A stretch of 64,000 nucleotides of DNA from Rhizophagus clarus (GCA_015698045.1 BLAL01000297.1:124001-188000); one strand, 5' to 3'; shown: positions 51,913-62,592, numbered from the stretch's first letter. Translations and numbers: made by a program. The notes: a model not told the origin generated them from the letters alone.

Positions 51913-53786
51913 TTAGCCTGAAACTTTACGTAAATTTCGTATTTTATCTTTTACAAGCTTGAAGATCACTCCTTTATTTTCATAAACATCTCCCAAGATT
52001 ATGTCGATAGGGATGACACAAGATATTTCATCGTTATCTTCAGAAGTACCCTCATAAATTCCCCATAAAGCACCATCTTGATCGTAAACCGGAGCACCCG
52101 AGTCTCCATGATCCCCTGTACACAGCAATTAATTTATTAAAAAAAAAAAGATCAGAAAAGGAATTTAATAAATGATGACTTACCAAATTTACCATTAACT
52201 CCGTGAACTATCAAACCATGAGCAAGTTTGTCTTCGTTAAATAACTTAGATAGGACACAAGATTGTAAAATAGGTAACATAATTCCTTCAGTATGTCCCG
52301 TCTCTCTGCCGACCTTATGGACATCTACTACGTCACTTTCAGAATCCAAAATAGTTTGGAAACTGTTAATAGTGATTTCAGCTCCACACGGTTTGTTAGA
52401 AGATATTTCGCTATGCTCATCAACCTCGCAGAACGCATAATCTATAAGTCTTCCTGAATCATCAATATTTAACTTCTGGTACTTAACAATAGCGCAATGA
52501 TCTTCAGGATCGCCCTAAAAAAATAAGTTAAGTTTAGTGTTATAAAATTCACAATTTCTATTAACTACATACATCATCTATTATTCCTGGTTGAATTATT
52601 GAGCTACCCACATACTCCATGCTTTACAGTAAGAATATATTTCTTATCACAGTTTTTTACCCTAAACAATGCACCTAATGTGCATGCAGAATTGTTTTCA
52701 GCATCGCCTATACTGATTCCAGGCTTGAGAGGTTGAAATTCGCGGTAAATATTATTTGATGGTTTAATAGTGCCGTAATTGACCAACAGAGGAAAACCCA
52801 TGTACTCGGCTGGAATGTTATGAACTGGTGTCCCTTTTGTCAGATTTACCACAGCGATAATGTATTCTTTTCCATCGACTATTCCAGGATATGTAAGGGA
52901 CAATGGAACTTTTTCTCCAAAATCTTTCCAGAGATCTAGTGTGACTTTAACCATTTTTTTATAAAGATTCTTATCACTAACGCAAGAAATCTTGCGATTA
53001 CCAACTATTGGAGCTATAAACATTTGATATTATTGTTAATAAATTATTTTATAACATGTAATATTAAAATTAACTATAGCATACCAGCAGAATCAAGTAA
53101 AAAATTTAATCGTTGCAAGCTTGTAATGTGAGGTTGCAAATATGAATCGATCGATAACTCTTTCCCGATTTTCTTGAGTTGTTCAACAATTTCACTGAGA
53201 TTCGTAGATATAGAATCAATGATGTTTGAATCATTTCTGGTTTTTGTCAAATTAGAGAGTATTTGATCGTTAACTTCACACTCGTCAATCGTTACAAGAG
53301 CACCAAATTCTTCACTTAGTTCGTCGGCCCTATCATAAAATAATAGACGAATTATTTATAATGTTAATAATTTAGGAATTTTACTAATGCAAACATACGT
53401 CATTTCGTCTTCGTCTGTTGTAATTTTGAAGTCTGAATCACTAGTCTCTAGATATTGATAAAGATACTCTCTGATAGTTTTCTTCGCGTCATTTTCTTCA
53501 CCTTTTTCCAAGAAATTTGTGTTGAATATGTATTTGTGGCGCCTTTTCACATATGCATATACATTTTTGCATAAATCTTTCCCAGGGGATTTATCTGGAC
53601 TCCATTCCGGGATTTTTTTAATCTCGTCTAAAAGTAGATCCTTAATTTTTACGTGTCCTTTGGTCGAGTCTTTTTTAGTAGCATTATTATAATACGCACT
53701 AAACAGAAAGGGATCAGTTACAAGTTAATATCACGTTCATTTTTTATCACTTACAGTATAGATGAGCCTGTTTTCTTTCTTAACAT
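51913..53786 (-). CDS. Trypsin-fold serine protease-like protein, probable frameshift
   Basis: Exons 53755-53786, 53399-53698, 53085-53329, 52573-53013 (or 52616-53013), 52184-52514 and 51913-52115. The N-terminal 190 residues are helical and charged. The C-terminal half has a chymotrypsin-like triad: His in ILTVKHG, Asp probably in LIDYAFCEV, Ser in GDHGDSGAP. In exon 4 the frame breaks at the GGG of 52607-52609: read with one G fewer, the protein continues GSSIIQPGIIDD to a GTATGT donor and joins the next exon. Alternatively a GTATGT donor inside codons just after KHG (52610-52615) restores the frame while dropping 14 residues, giving 502 residues. Either a young pseudogene, a sequence error, or genuine use of the earlier donor. 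Confidence 0.7.
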
Positions 53787-54400
53787 GAGGTAATTTCGTT
53801 GTGTTTAGATTTTAGAATGATATCTAAAATTCGTTTTATATTGAATATTGAGTCATTAAACTAGTAATTGACTAATTGCACGTCAGTTTTGCGGGGGTTG
53901 ATTACTAATGGGAAGTGACAATTATTTGTCACTGATCACGTGATTGCGGGAATACACAGTTTCTATTTATCTCAGCGACTGTAGTAATTATCAACCAGTT
54001 ACACATGATTAATATTTCGGCTCGGTTGTGACCCCTCCCGCAATAAAGCAATCAAGATCCTTGTGGCATCACCTCGACTTTAAAAATATCACCCTTATTC
54101 CAGTAACCTTACTTGATTCAAATAAATTTAAAAAATACGACGCAATTTTAAATGTCACCTGTCCACTAAACTCGTGGTATTCTTCGTTACACCAATTTTG
54201 AATACTTAACCAAGACGCGTCACCGCAGATTTCAAGACGCGTCGTATTTACAGTAACTCGTAATTCTCACGGCTGCAATTACTGTTTAAGCAACCACGAA
54301 AAGTAATTTTAAAATTTTAAATAAGAACAGCTCAGTAACCTACTTTTTTGACAGAACCACCTTTTTTATAACCTGGCTCAGAACAAGAATACTTACTAAC
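53787..54400. other. Intergenic, repeat-rich
   Basis: No gene. It holds TGTCACTGATCACGTGAT near 53927-53944, whose counterpart is near 57589-57606, and GACGCGTC motifs near 54213 and 54235 like one at 9631. Confidence 0.45.
53895..53955. repeat. Dispersed repeat with TGTCACTGATCACGTGAT
   Basis: About 60 bp of imperfect similarity to 57560-57625 in the same orientation: both have GTTGA, a spacer, TGTCACTGATCACGT.AT and GGAA. They flank the Fanzor relic at a distance of 3.66 kb. The core is also an E-box palindrome (ATCACGTGAT). Confidence 0.45.
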
Positions 54401-56332
54401 GTGCAAATAGACTCCAAGAGACGTATGACGTCTCAGTCGAAACATTGCAATGATGGGCCAATTCCGGAAGAATTGCTATTGTCAGGATGCCTGGTGGAAA
54501 ATGACTCTATTCAATTACAGACTCTATATGAGGAACCTTTGGAGACAACCAGACACAACCCGCGCAAAAGGCCAAGGTCTGCTACTCCAGAATCAAATGA
54601 CAGATTGCAAATCTCTGACAGCATTACCCAGAATGTAAAATTGGCTCAGGGCTCAACTGGAAATGCAAAGGTTCTGTTGCCCTTCTGGAACGAATACACA
54701 AGAGAAGAATCGAAGAAATGGTGGCTGCCTGAAAGGTTTGAGTTTAATTCTTTTTATTCATTTTAATTTCTATTGTCTTTACCATTTCATTAACTTTTTT
54801 ATTAGGACCGATTGTGTCATTTCAGATTCGAGCTTATGGGATGAATCTTTGAAAAAAATGGGGCTCAACTCATGGTATTCAGTACGAATGTCTGCTCCAA
54901 AAGTAGTGAAGCCATCGAACTCACCGTCACGGTTTTTGTGGCAAGACATAATGGAATACATTCAGCCACCAACTGCGGAAGAAGACAAGTTGCTTAAGTC
55001 CAAAAGTTCCAAAATTCCAGTGGGCAAAGCACAGCGTATCCGACTCCTTCCTACACAAGAAGAGCGGCTAAAACTCAGACGATGGATAGGGACAGCACAC
55101 TAGACGTACAATCAATGTCTTTCCGTAGTCGAAAAAGAAGGTGTCAACCGGAACAAGAAGGATTTGTGGGCACGATGTCTCAATGCTGTAAATTTTAGGA
55201 ATAATGCAGAACTTAAGTGGGTCTTGGAAACACCTTATGATATACGAGATAAGGCTATGAATGACCTGCTTAAAGGATATTCTACCAATTTTGCCACCAA
55301 TCGTAAAAAATTTAAGATGAAGTTCCGTTCCAAAAAAGATCCTCACCAATCAATTGTAATACATTCTAAACATTGGGGCAAGTCTCGTAGTGAATATTTG
55401 TTCCTTCCTAAAATGAAGTTAGCAGAACCTCTTCCAAATAAGCTTGAGTATGATAGCCACCTTGTTGTGAATCAACTTGGTGAATTTTACCTTTGCATAC
55501 CTAGACCACTTGAAATACGGGCTGAAAACCAAGGCCCTATGTTTCAAAAGGTTTTTATCTGTTTTTTTTATTATATTATTTATATTATTTATTAATTTAA
55601 AACTTTAATTAATTATGTATTTAATAATTTAATAGGAAGGATCAGGAGTGATTTCTTTAGATCCAAGTGTGCGTACATTCATGACGGGTTATGATCCAAG
55701 TGGAATGGCTGTTAAATGGGGTAAAAATGACATTGGCCAAATTTACAGGTTATGTCATGCATATGATAAACTCCAGAGTAAGCGTGATCAAATTCATGGA
55801 AAAAGAAATAAGCGAAAACGTTACAGGTAAAATTTATTTATTAATTAATTATTTATTTGATAATTTTATGTATTTATTACTTTTAATTGCAGATTACATC
55901 ATGTTATGTTACGAATTCACAAGAAAATTCGTTATCTTGTGAATGATTGTCATTATAAGTTGGTTAAATGGCTTTGTGAGAATTACCGTATTATATTACT
56001 ACCTGAATTCTGCACTCAAGAAATGATCTGATGTGGGCAACGACGAATTGGATCCAAGACTGTTCGAGCCATGTGTACATGGTCACATTTTCGCTTTTGA
56101 TAGCATTTGATCCATAAGGCACGTGAATATCCATGGTGTCAAAGTTGTAATTTGTACAGAAGAATATACAAGCAAAACTTGCAGATTCTGTGGATATATT
56201 CATAAAAAACTAGGTGGATCTAAAGAATTTTGCTGTCCCCAATGCAAAACAAAACTTGATAGGGATATAAATGGTGCTCGTAATATTCTCTTACGATATC
56301 TCACAAAAAAGGAAAGAGTCAGCTTAGGCTGA
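54401..56332 (+). pseudogene. Decayed Fanzor (TnpB-like RNA-guided nuclease family)
   Basis: Exons 54401-54735, 54806-55549, 55636-55826 and 55893-56332 join in frame at GT-AG introns. RuvC-I Asp is in GVISLDPSVRTF (near 55660), RuvC-II Glu in IILLPEF (near 56005). The zinc ribbon [20 protein letters not shown] and RuvC-III Asp in [12 protein letters not shown] end the protein (56170-56290). This is the eukaryotic OrfB/TnpB arrangement called Fanzor, which may act as an RNA-guided DNA nuclease in transposons. The copy is dead: stops TAG 55101, TGA 56029, TGA 56098 and TAG 56101, plus one extra base near 56138-56140. The alternative start MTSQSKH at 54425 is equally possible. No TnpA-like partner is in the window. 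Confidence 0.82.
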
Positions 56333-56627
56333 CGTGGGAGCCTATTCTCTTACAGGACTTGTTATTTCCTAATTTAAACTTTGCTTAATGTGGGGTTTTG
56401 TTAGTAATGATAGGTTTTAATGTAGGCGTTAAGTTTACCGAGGCTAACTTCTGACTTGCTAAATGGAAATGGGTTAGAATATGCGAAAAAATTAAATATC
56501 TATTTGAGAGCAATGAATTATGTTATTGATTACAAGAATCGATGTTCGATCAACAAATTTTGTATGTATTCTTCTGGGATTGGTTTTTGGAAAAAAAATA
56601 GTGTGACGTTTAGCACGTCGCACAGCC

Positions 56628-56690
56628 GGCAAGAATTTTCGCGATAACTTCTGCGCATTTCAGGTGACCGGTCCACATGACTAGATCATT
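56628..56690. repeat. Dispersed repeat, copy 2
   Basis: Matches 51408-51475 (CGGCAAGAATTTTCGCGATA, then CATTTCAGGTGACCGGTCCA). It may mark the right end of the element carrying the Fanzor relic. Confidence 0.65.
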
Positions 56691-57559
56691 TCTGAATCCT
56701 TCGTAATAACATCCTTCGTCATATGTGACATCATCTAGGTTCACTTCAATGAACACTTCTTCATTATCCCTTCATCATGCCATACTTCACCCTCTTTGAA
56801 TTGGTGTACCAATAAGCTTAAGCTTTAAGACAACATAAATTTGTATAGTATTTGATAACAATATCAATAAAATAAGAACTAAATAATATTAACATCTACT
56901 TTTTGATAAATAATAAATAATCATATGATACTGTACTCTGATACTAATTTACATAATATATATACGTATTTTAACTGTAATGAATCTAACTTAATTCAAT
57001 AAATAATTTCTCAAATATTGTGTTAAATGAAATTCTAGATTATGCTTTTGTTCAATAAAAATGATAAATCGTTCTTCTTGTTATTCTTGAAGTTTAATTC
57101 CATGAATATTTATATTTAAGTAATTAGTAATCGAAGAAGGAGAAAACAATTTTGCAGGAAATTTGATAGTATATAATGTCGTTATAAGATTTGAAAAATC
57201 TGTACGGTGAGAGTTAAAAATATTTTTATGCATTTATGTAATACTAATAATTATAAGAAATGAGGATATTTGTATCTTAAAATAGTTTTTAAAATCTGAT
57301 AGAGCCCAAATTGAGTTATTTATTAAAGATAAAAGGATCTGATCTTTGAATGTTATATTCTTGATCAGTACATTTTAGAATAGAATTGATCTAACATGAA
57401 TTTTTTTTTTAAAAAAAAATATATGTACATGTTAACTATATTATCAGAGATTCGCATAATTAGGGATTTAGCATACTGATAATTACAATCGTGCCGAAAG
57501 TAACGCTACATCTTTAAGTTGCAAACATGGGCTTAAATGATTGATTGCAGGAGTCTCGA

Positions 57560-57625
57560 CGATAGTTGAAAGGCAGGCGTGATGTTTACCTGTCACTGAT
57601 CACGTAATCAGTGGCAGGAACTAGT
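57560..57625. repeat. Dispersed repeat, partner of 53895-53955
   Basis: Contains CTGTCACTGATCACGTAATC and GGCAGGAA, similar to the copy left of the Fanzor relic. Same orientation. Confidence 0.45.
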
Positions 57626-57994
57626 GATGAATTGGCTGGCATATAGCGGATTATGGCCGCAGTTACGGCAAAATCGTGTGAATCCCCAACGCGCCGTTTG
57701 TTATTACCAACGGTCAAAACGACGAACAGAGCTAATTTTTTTTTTTTTAGATTAAACGTACAACATTTTATGTGATCGTGGGTTTAAGGTGAAATTAATT
57801 TAGGCTGAGATCTGAAGATAATAGATATGAAGCTGTTTAATTAATCCAAAAACATTTTACATGAAGATATTTTCACCATCTATATAAGTTATTATTAAAT
57901 TGAATAATCTATGTCATAATATTCTCTTAAATCAGATTAATAAATTAAAATTTCTTTTCAAAAAGGAAAAATTATATACATATAGATCTAGTTC

Positions 57995-58768
57995 TTATCC
58001 TCCTCTTTCATTTCGCCTTGCTTTGTCTAATTTTTCTTTATATCGTTTCTTTAATTCTTCTCTACTTTTATTAGCACTAAAATTTTTTGCATTCGTTGAA
58101 CCAGGATTTCTTCTTTCCTGAGTTATTACATGAATTGATTCTTGTTTAAAATTAGAATGTGCAGCGTTTCTAGCTTTTTCAACACATTTTTGAGAATGTG
58201 CCTCAGGATATCTTTTTTTTTTTTAAAAAAAAAGGGTAGAAAGACATTAATAACATATAATAAATAAAAGGATCAGGACTATTATCTTCATTATCTTCAT
58301 ATGTAACTAACCTATGTTTCATACAATATTTCATATTACAATATTGACAAGTGAGGTTCATGACAGCACTTGATATTTGTTTACAATTTGGAACAGAACA
58401 TGTTTTAGATGTAGATGGATTTTCACTATTTTATAAGGAAAAAAATATATTTAAATGCCAGATATTGACACATATTCGGCACATAAATGATAAAATTCGA
58501 CACACAAATGATAATATTATAAAATCTACCTTAGTATATGTTCTACTATTTCATTTAAATCAGCTTTATCATCTGTCTTCGATTCTGTAACAGACTTTTT
58601 TTTATTTTTATTTTTCTTTTTCTTTTTTGATTTGGAACCAGTATTATTATCGTTACTTAAATTATCATTAATATTTATTACATCGCTATCTTGTTCGTCA
58701 ATAATCTTTTTATCGTCTTCATCATTCTTATTTTTAATTATTTGTGTTGAATTGTTTTCTGTGGCCAT
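57995..58768 (-). CDS. AN1-type zinc-finger protein, 189 aa
   Basis: Exons 58530-58768, 58312-58425 and 57995-58211. The N-terminus is acidic/Asn-rich, then strongly Lys-rich ([13 protein letters not shown]), then a short helix (LNEIVEHILR). The zinc finger spans about residues 87-125: C-x4-C-x10-C-x2-C-x4-C-x2-H-x5-H-x3-C (CSVPNC, LTCQYC, KYCMKH, HSQKC), like the AN1 fingers of IGHMBP2 and ZFAND proteins. The basic tail is helical (KSREELKKRYKEKLDKARR). AN1 fingers usually serve protein or nucleic-acid binding in stress or ubiquitin pathways; the exact role is not readable. Divergent from the gene at 58964, with 195 bp between the ATGs. Confidence 0.78.
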
Positions 58769-58963
58769 TATCTTTTTGTCTTAAAATGAATTATATATGG
58801 TGATGAACTTCTGTCATTTATATAAATTCAGTTGTTACACAGCCCGGCATGCATGTAAAAATGGTAAAACCGCCGAAGAGAATGGGATTATTCCCGTCCA
58901 ATAGTATAGAAACTCTGTTATCTCTCTCTCTGCTTTCGCGGTTTTTTTTTTTTTTTTGCAAAA
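58769..58963. promoter_or_regulatory. Shared divergent promoter region
   Basis: 195 bp between the ATGs of the AN1-finger and Yop1/REEP genes. It contains a CT-rich run (TCTCTCTCTCTG) and a T16 tract just before the Yop1-like ATG, both common in fungal promoters. Confidence 0.4.
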
Positions 58964-59680
58964 ATGGAACAAATTAAAAATTACCAAGCTCAACTCGATA
59001 GAGAATTATCCAAATACCCACTAATTGTTGAAATAGAAAAAAAAAGTAACGTTCCTAAGACTTATTTGGTTGCGGGAAGTGTGGCGTTACTATCTTTTAT
59101 GATCGTTTTTAACCTTTGGGGAAAGCTTCTCAGTAATTTAGTTGCTTGGGCATATCCTGGTATGTACTAACTTGTGTAATACGAAAGAATTGTTATTCTA
59201 AAAGTTAGTTTATTAATGAAACGCGCTTTTTACATTAGCGTATGCTTCTTTCAAAGCTATCGAGACCACGAAAACCGAAGATGATACTCAGTGGTTAACT
59301 TACTGGTAAATTTATCAAACTTATTTATTTTGACAGAAATATTTAGTTAACTTATTATTTATTTATTTATTTATTCTGATAGGACTGTATTGGGATTTTT
59401 CCACGTTATTGAATTTTTTTCTGATGTTATCTTATATTGGATTCCGTTCTACTTTTTAATTAAAACTATATTTTTCCTTTGGTAAGAATAAAAAGTTTTC
59501 TTTATTTTTAAAATTATTTATTATTATTAAAAAAATGATTCTCTTTACAGGTTATTTTTACCGCAAACTAGAGGAGCGCAAAGATTATATGTTGGATTCT
59601 TGAGACCAACACTTTTGAATTACGAAAAAGATGTTGATGCAGGTTTAAATAAACTTAAATCTAAAGTAATTCATTTTTAA
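58964..59680 (+). CDS. Yop1/REEP (TB2/DP1/HVA22) ER-shaping protein, 163 aa
   Basis: Exons 58964-59159, 59239-59305, 59383-59481 and 59551-59680. The N-terminus (YQAQLDRELSKYPLI) matches the start of Yop1-like proteins. Hydrophobic hairpins follow (YLVAGSVALLSFMIVFNLWG; then GFFHVIEFFSDVILYWIPFY; then FLIKTIFFLWLFLP), and the family motif PQTRGAQRLYVGFLRP lies at about residues 125-140. Length is normal for the family. Such proteins bend ER tubules through paired intramembrane hairpins. Tail to tail with the racemase-family gene, only 50 bp apart. Confidence 0.92.
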
Positions 59681-59730
59681 GTGATATTCGTACATAATGT
59701 ATTTATTTTGTACTTAATGATAATTATCAT

Positions 59731-60861
59731 TTAATTTGGTAATAAAAAACCTTCTTGAAAAGAGTCATCATTTTCAATTATTAAGGTAGAAACACCTGTA
59801 TAATATGCTTTTCCTCCTACTTCGACTATTACAGCCTGAATTTCTTTTGTTAATTGTAAAGATTTAATAACTTTTCCTGAAAATTTATTATTATCATTTC
59901 CTATTACACTTTGATAATAACAAGTTTGATTTAATGGTAAAATACCTTTTGCATATTGTAAGGCGACTCTAGCTGATACTCCTGATCCACAAGGTGATCT
60001 ATCTATTTCTCTATTTGCAAAGATACAAATATTATATATATCATCAGTTATTATGGTACCATATAGAAAATTTAAATCTTGTTTCAAATTATCTGGATGT
60101 ATTATATATTCTTGGATAAATTCTTTTGAATTTCTACATTTTTCCGTAAGATCACCTGCCAATTCTGTGATAAACTTAAAATTTTCCAACATAATTTTAT
60201 TATGATGATAATTTTCTTGCAAAATTTCGGGTAATAATGGTAGTAATTCTTTAATCGAAATGATAATATAAAATGCTCCTCCAAATGCAATGTCAAACTT
60301 AATTTTTCTTTCTTTAAATTCAATTGAAACATCTATCGCGATTGCAAATGATGGTACTGAATGAAATTTAACATCTTTGTCGGATCTAGCTTGTAACCTT
60401 CCATTTGATAATCGAATAGTATCAACAAATGTTGGTACAATTCCACAAGGACATTCAATGTTAATTCTGACTTTCCCATCATTAGAAAATTTCAATATAT
60501 TAGAATCAATAAGGAATCTTCCTAATGCTATTATAGCATGTCCACACATAGTAGAATATCCTTCATTATGCATAAACAATACTCCAATATCTGCAATTTC
60601 ATCCCCATTTTCATTATCATTTTTGATTAAAATCGCCCCATATTGATCTTTATGGCCTCTTGGTTCAAATATTATCCTTTTACGTAGATAATCTAAATTT
60701 TCTTTTACATATCTTCTTTTTTCTAATATCGTTGTCCCTTTTATTGTTGGATATCCCTTAACTATTATACGTGTAGGTTCTCCACATGTATGCATTTCAA
60801 CTATTTTGATTGTATCATCTTTAATATCATAATTTGTTTGTAACTCTTGAAAGAAATTCAT
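59731..60861 (-). CDS. Proline racemase / hydroxyproline epimerase family, 376 aa
   Basis: Single exon. Family motifs are MHTCGEPTRIIV (residues 23-34), GHKDQYGAIL, STMCGHAIIALGRF with Cys106, and DRSPCGSGVSARVAL with Cys291. Racemases and 4-hydroxyproline 2-epimerases use two cysteines as acid/base pair. The related trans-3-hydroxy-L-proline dehydratase (human L3HYPDH type) has Thr at the second site. Both Cys are present here, favouring racemase/epimerase chemistry on proline or hydroxyproline. Length fits. The start ATG is 127 bp from the divergent hydrolase gene's ATG. No targeting signal seen; probably cytosolic. Confidence 0.87.
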   Translation of the reverse strand: MNFFQELQTNYDIKDDTIKIVEMHTCGEPTRIIVKGYPTIKGTTILEKRRYVKENLDYLRKRIIFEPRGHKDQYGAILIKNDNENGDEIADIGVLFMHNEGYSTMCGHAIIALGRFLIDSNILKFSNDGKVRINIECPCGIVPTFVDTIRLSNGRLQARSDKDVKFHSVPSFAIAIDVSIEFKERKIKFDIAFGGAFYIIISIKELLPLLPEILQENYHHNKIMLENFKFITELAGDLTEKCRNSKEFIQEYIIHPDNLKQDLNFLYGTIITDDIYNICIFANREIDRSPCGSGVSARVALQYAKGILPLNQTCYYQSVIGNDNNKFSGKVIKSLQLTKEIQAVIVEVGGKAYYTGVSTLIIENDDSFQEGFLLPN

Positions 60862-60988
60862 TTTACAACCAAATTTTAGATCATCAAAATAACTATTTTT
60901 ATTAATCGATCTTCATGACGTATTAGCACCTACTATAATATGTATTTGTTTGATAATCTGATAGCTAGAAACAACCTTCTTTCTAACA
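60862..60988. promoter_or_regulatory. Shared divergent promoter region (127 bp)
   Basis: Short spacer between two divergent ATGs. It holds a TGACGTA bZIP-like core near 60916. The two genes may be co-expressed. Confidence 0.4.
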
Positions 60989-61816
60989 ATGGCACGTCGC
61001 TTTGCAATTTCACCTCACGAATACATAGCGTTTCAAAAATATGTAAACCATTCAATCAACAAAAAATTGCCAGGAATAATTTATATTAATGGATTTCATT
61101 CTGAAATGCAAAATTCTCGCAAAGTAACACATTTAATAAATTTTTGTAAAAATAATAATATAGATTTTTTAACATTTGATCATTATGCTCATGGATTATC
61201 TTCAGGTTCATTCACAGACATTTTTAATGTTACTATTGGTAGAATGTATAATGATCTTTGTAAAATAATGAAACATGAAACCACAAATTCACAAATTTTA
61301 ATTGGATCAAGTATGGGATTTTGGTTATCTTTATTAGTTGCTTTAAAAGGCGAAGAACAGTTAAGAAATAGAATATCTGGAATCATTGGGATTGCCCCTG
61401 CTATTAATTTTACCGAAAATATATTAAAAGAAGCTAAAGAAAAAGGATTATTCTTGGATGAATCTAATACAATGTCCGATTGTTTTTATCATAGACAATC
61501 TAAATATTCACCAACAGGAACTTATCCAATTTCGTTTCATTTTCTTCAAGAATCTCGAAATCATTTATTAGACCTAAGAAATCTCGGAAGTAAAATAAAG
61601 TTACCGATTGTACTTTTGCATGGTAAACTTGATCCAGACATACCTTATGAGGAAACTTTAAAATTAGCTAACGCATTGAAAAGTGATCTTAATGATGATG
61701 TAAATGATGTAAAAACGATACTGATTCACGATGGGGATCATCGTTTATCGAAAGAACAAGATTTAAATTTATTAGATAAAGAAATTATACAAATGGTCAA
61801 CAGATTTAATAAGTAA
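60989..61816 (+). CDS. ABHD10-like alpha/beta hydrolase, 275 aa
   Basis: Single exon. Strand and HG-like segment IIYINGFHSEM (about residue 31), the DHYAHGLSSG loop, nucleophile elbow GSSMG with Ser about 109, acid Asp in HGKLDPDIPY (about 213), and His in HDGDHRLS (about 253). The order and the GSSMG and DHR motifs resemble ABHD10, which in animals removes acyl groups (palmitoyl thioesterase, acyl-glucuronide hydrolase) in mitochondria; fungal substrates are not known to me. The N-terminus (MARRFAIS) is basic and could be a weak mitochondrial signal. Pairs divergently with the racemase-family gene. Confidence 0.85.
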   Translation: MARRFAISPHEYIAFQKYVNHSINKKLPGIIYINGFHSEMQNSRKVTHLINFCKNNNIDFLTFDHYAHGLSSGSFTDIFNVTIGRMYNDLCKIMKHETTNSQILIGSSMGFWLSLLVALKGEEQLRNRISGIIGIAPAINFTENILKEAKEKGLFLDESNTMSDCFYHRQSKYSPTGTYPISFHFLQESRNHLLDLRNLGSKIKLPIVLLHGKLDPDIPYEETLKLANALKSDLNDDVNDVKTILIHDGDHRLSKEQDLNLLDKEIIQMVNRFNK

Positions 61817-62592
61817 TTAAATTACTATAATTTTAATGTTAGTTCTCCACATAAAGTATAACAACACAGAATAATCACGATTTTTTGTATATACCACCAT
61901 ATTTATAATAGTTTGTAACCTAGTAAAAAAAATAAATATTTACTTTACCTTTACCATGATTGATAATGAATTTTTTATGAATTATACGATTTTTCTTTTC
62001 TTGCAATGTAAACCATTGAGTTTTTTATCTATCGTATTACCATGCTTAAAGGTGCTAGGCCATTTGTCTGCAAATGATATACTGAATTTCACATCTGTAA
62101 ATGATCACAAGGATTTTAACCGAATATTGATCATTATCTTGACATCTCTTATGACGGAACTTTTCGAAGATTGCGAAATTGAATAATACCATTAAGTTTG
62201 AAAGTACTTTCTAATACTAAATAATTGCAATAGTCTATTAATACGTTCTCACAGAGCATTTGTGCAAACACAAAACGGAAGATAGCTCAAACTGAATTGG
62301 ATAAGTGCTCATACAAACGCAAATGATATGACAAAATAGGAAGAACTCATTATTTATGTTATTACGTATTGACAAAAAAAAAATGCTTATTTCTTATTTA
62401 ACGACAAGATATCAGATATTAATCAAATCCCGACGAGAATTATGTGAATTGTCTGATTACGTAAGCTTTATAAACAAGCAGTATAAAAAGGTGATTACAG
62501 AATAGTAAAAGATTGTATTTTTTCAAGAATATCTCCAATTCCTTTTTTTTTTGTTTCTTAAAAATGAATGTAGAGGATTGATAATTTAAAGG
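61817..62592. other. Intergenic, no gene seen
   Basis: AT-rich spacer. The open frame at 61956-62186 has no recognisable domain and is not supported. Confidence 0.4.

Larger units (their letters stand above)
56333..57994. other. Intergenic, Fanzor 3' flank and repeats
   Basis: No supported gene. About 56333-56650 follows the Fanzor relic directly and is where a guide RNA would be expected in Fanzor/TnpB elements; I see no clear conserved structure. Repeats at 56628-56690 and 57560-57625 are listed separately. Confidence 0.4.

Noticed and set aside
56456..56647. 63-residue frame after the Fanzor relic
   Set aside because: Its end runs into the dispersed repeat, so it is probably non-coding element sequence.
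61956..62186. 76-residue plus-strand frame
   Set aside because: Hydrophobic and low-complexity at the start, no splice or promoter signal, no domain.
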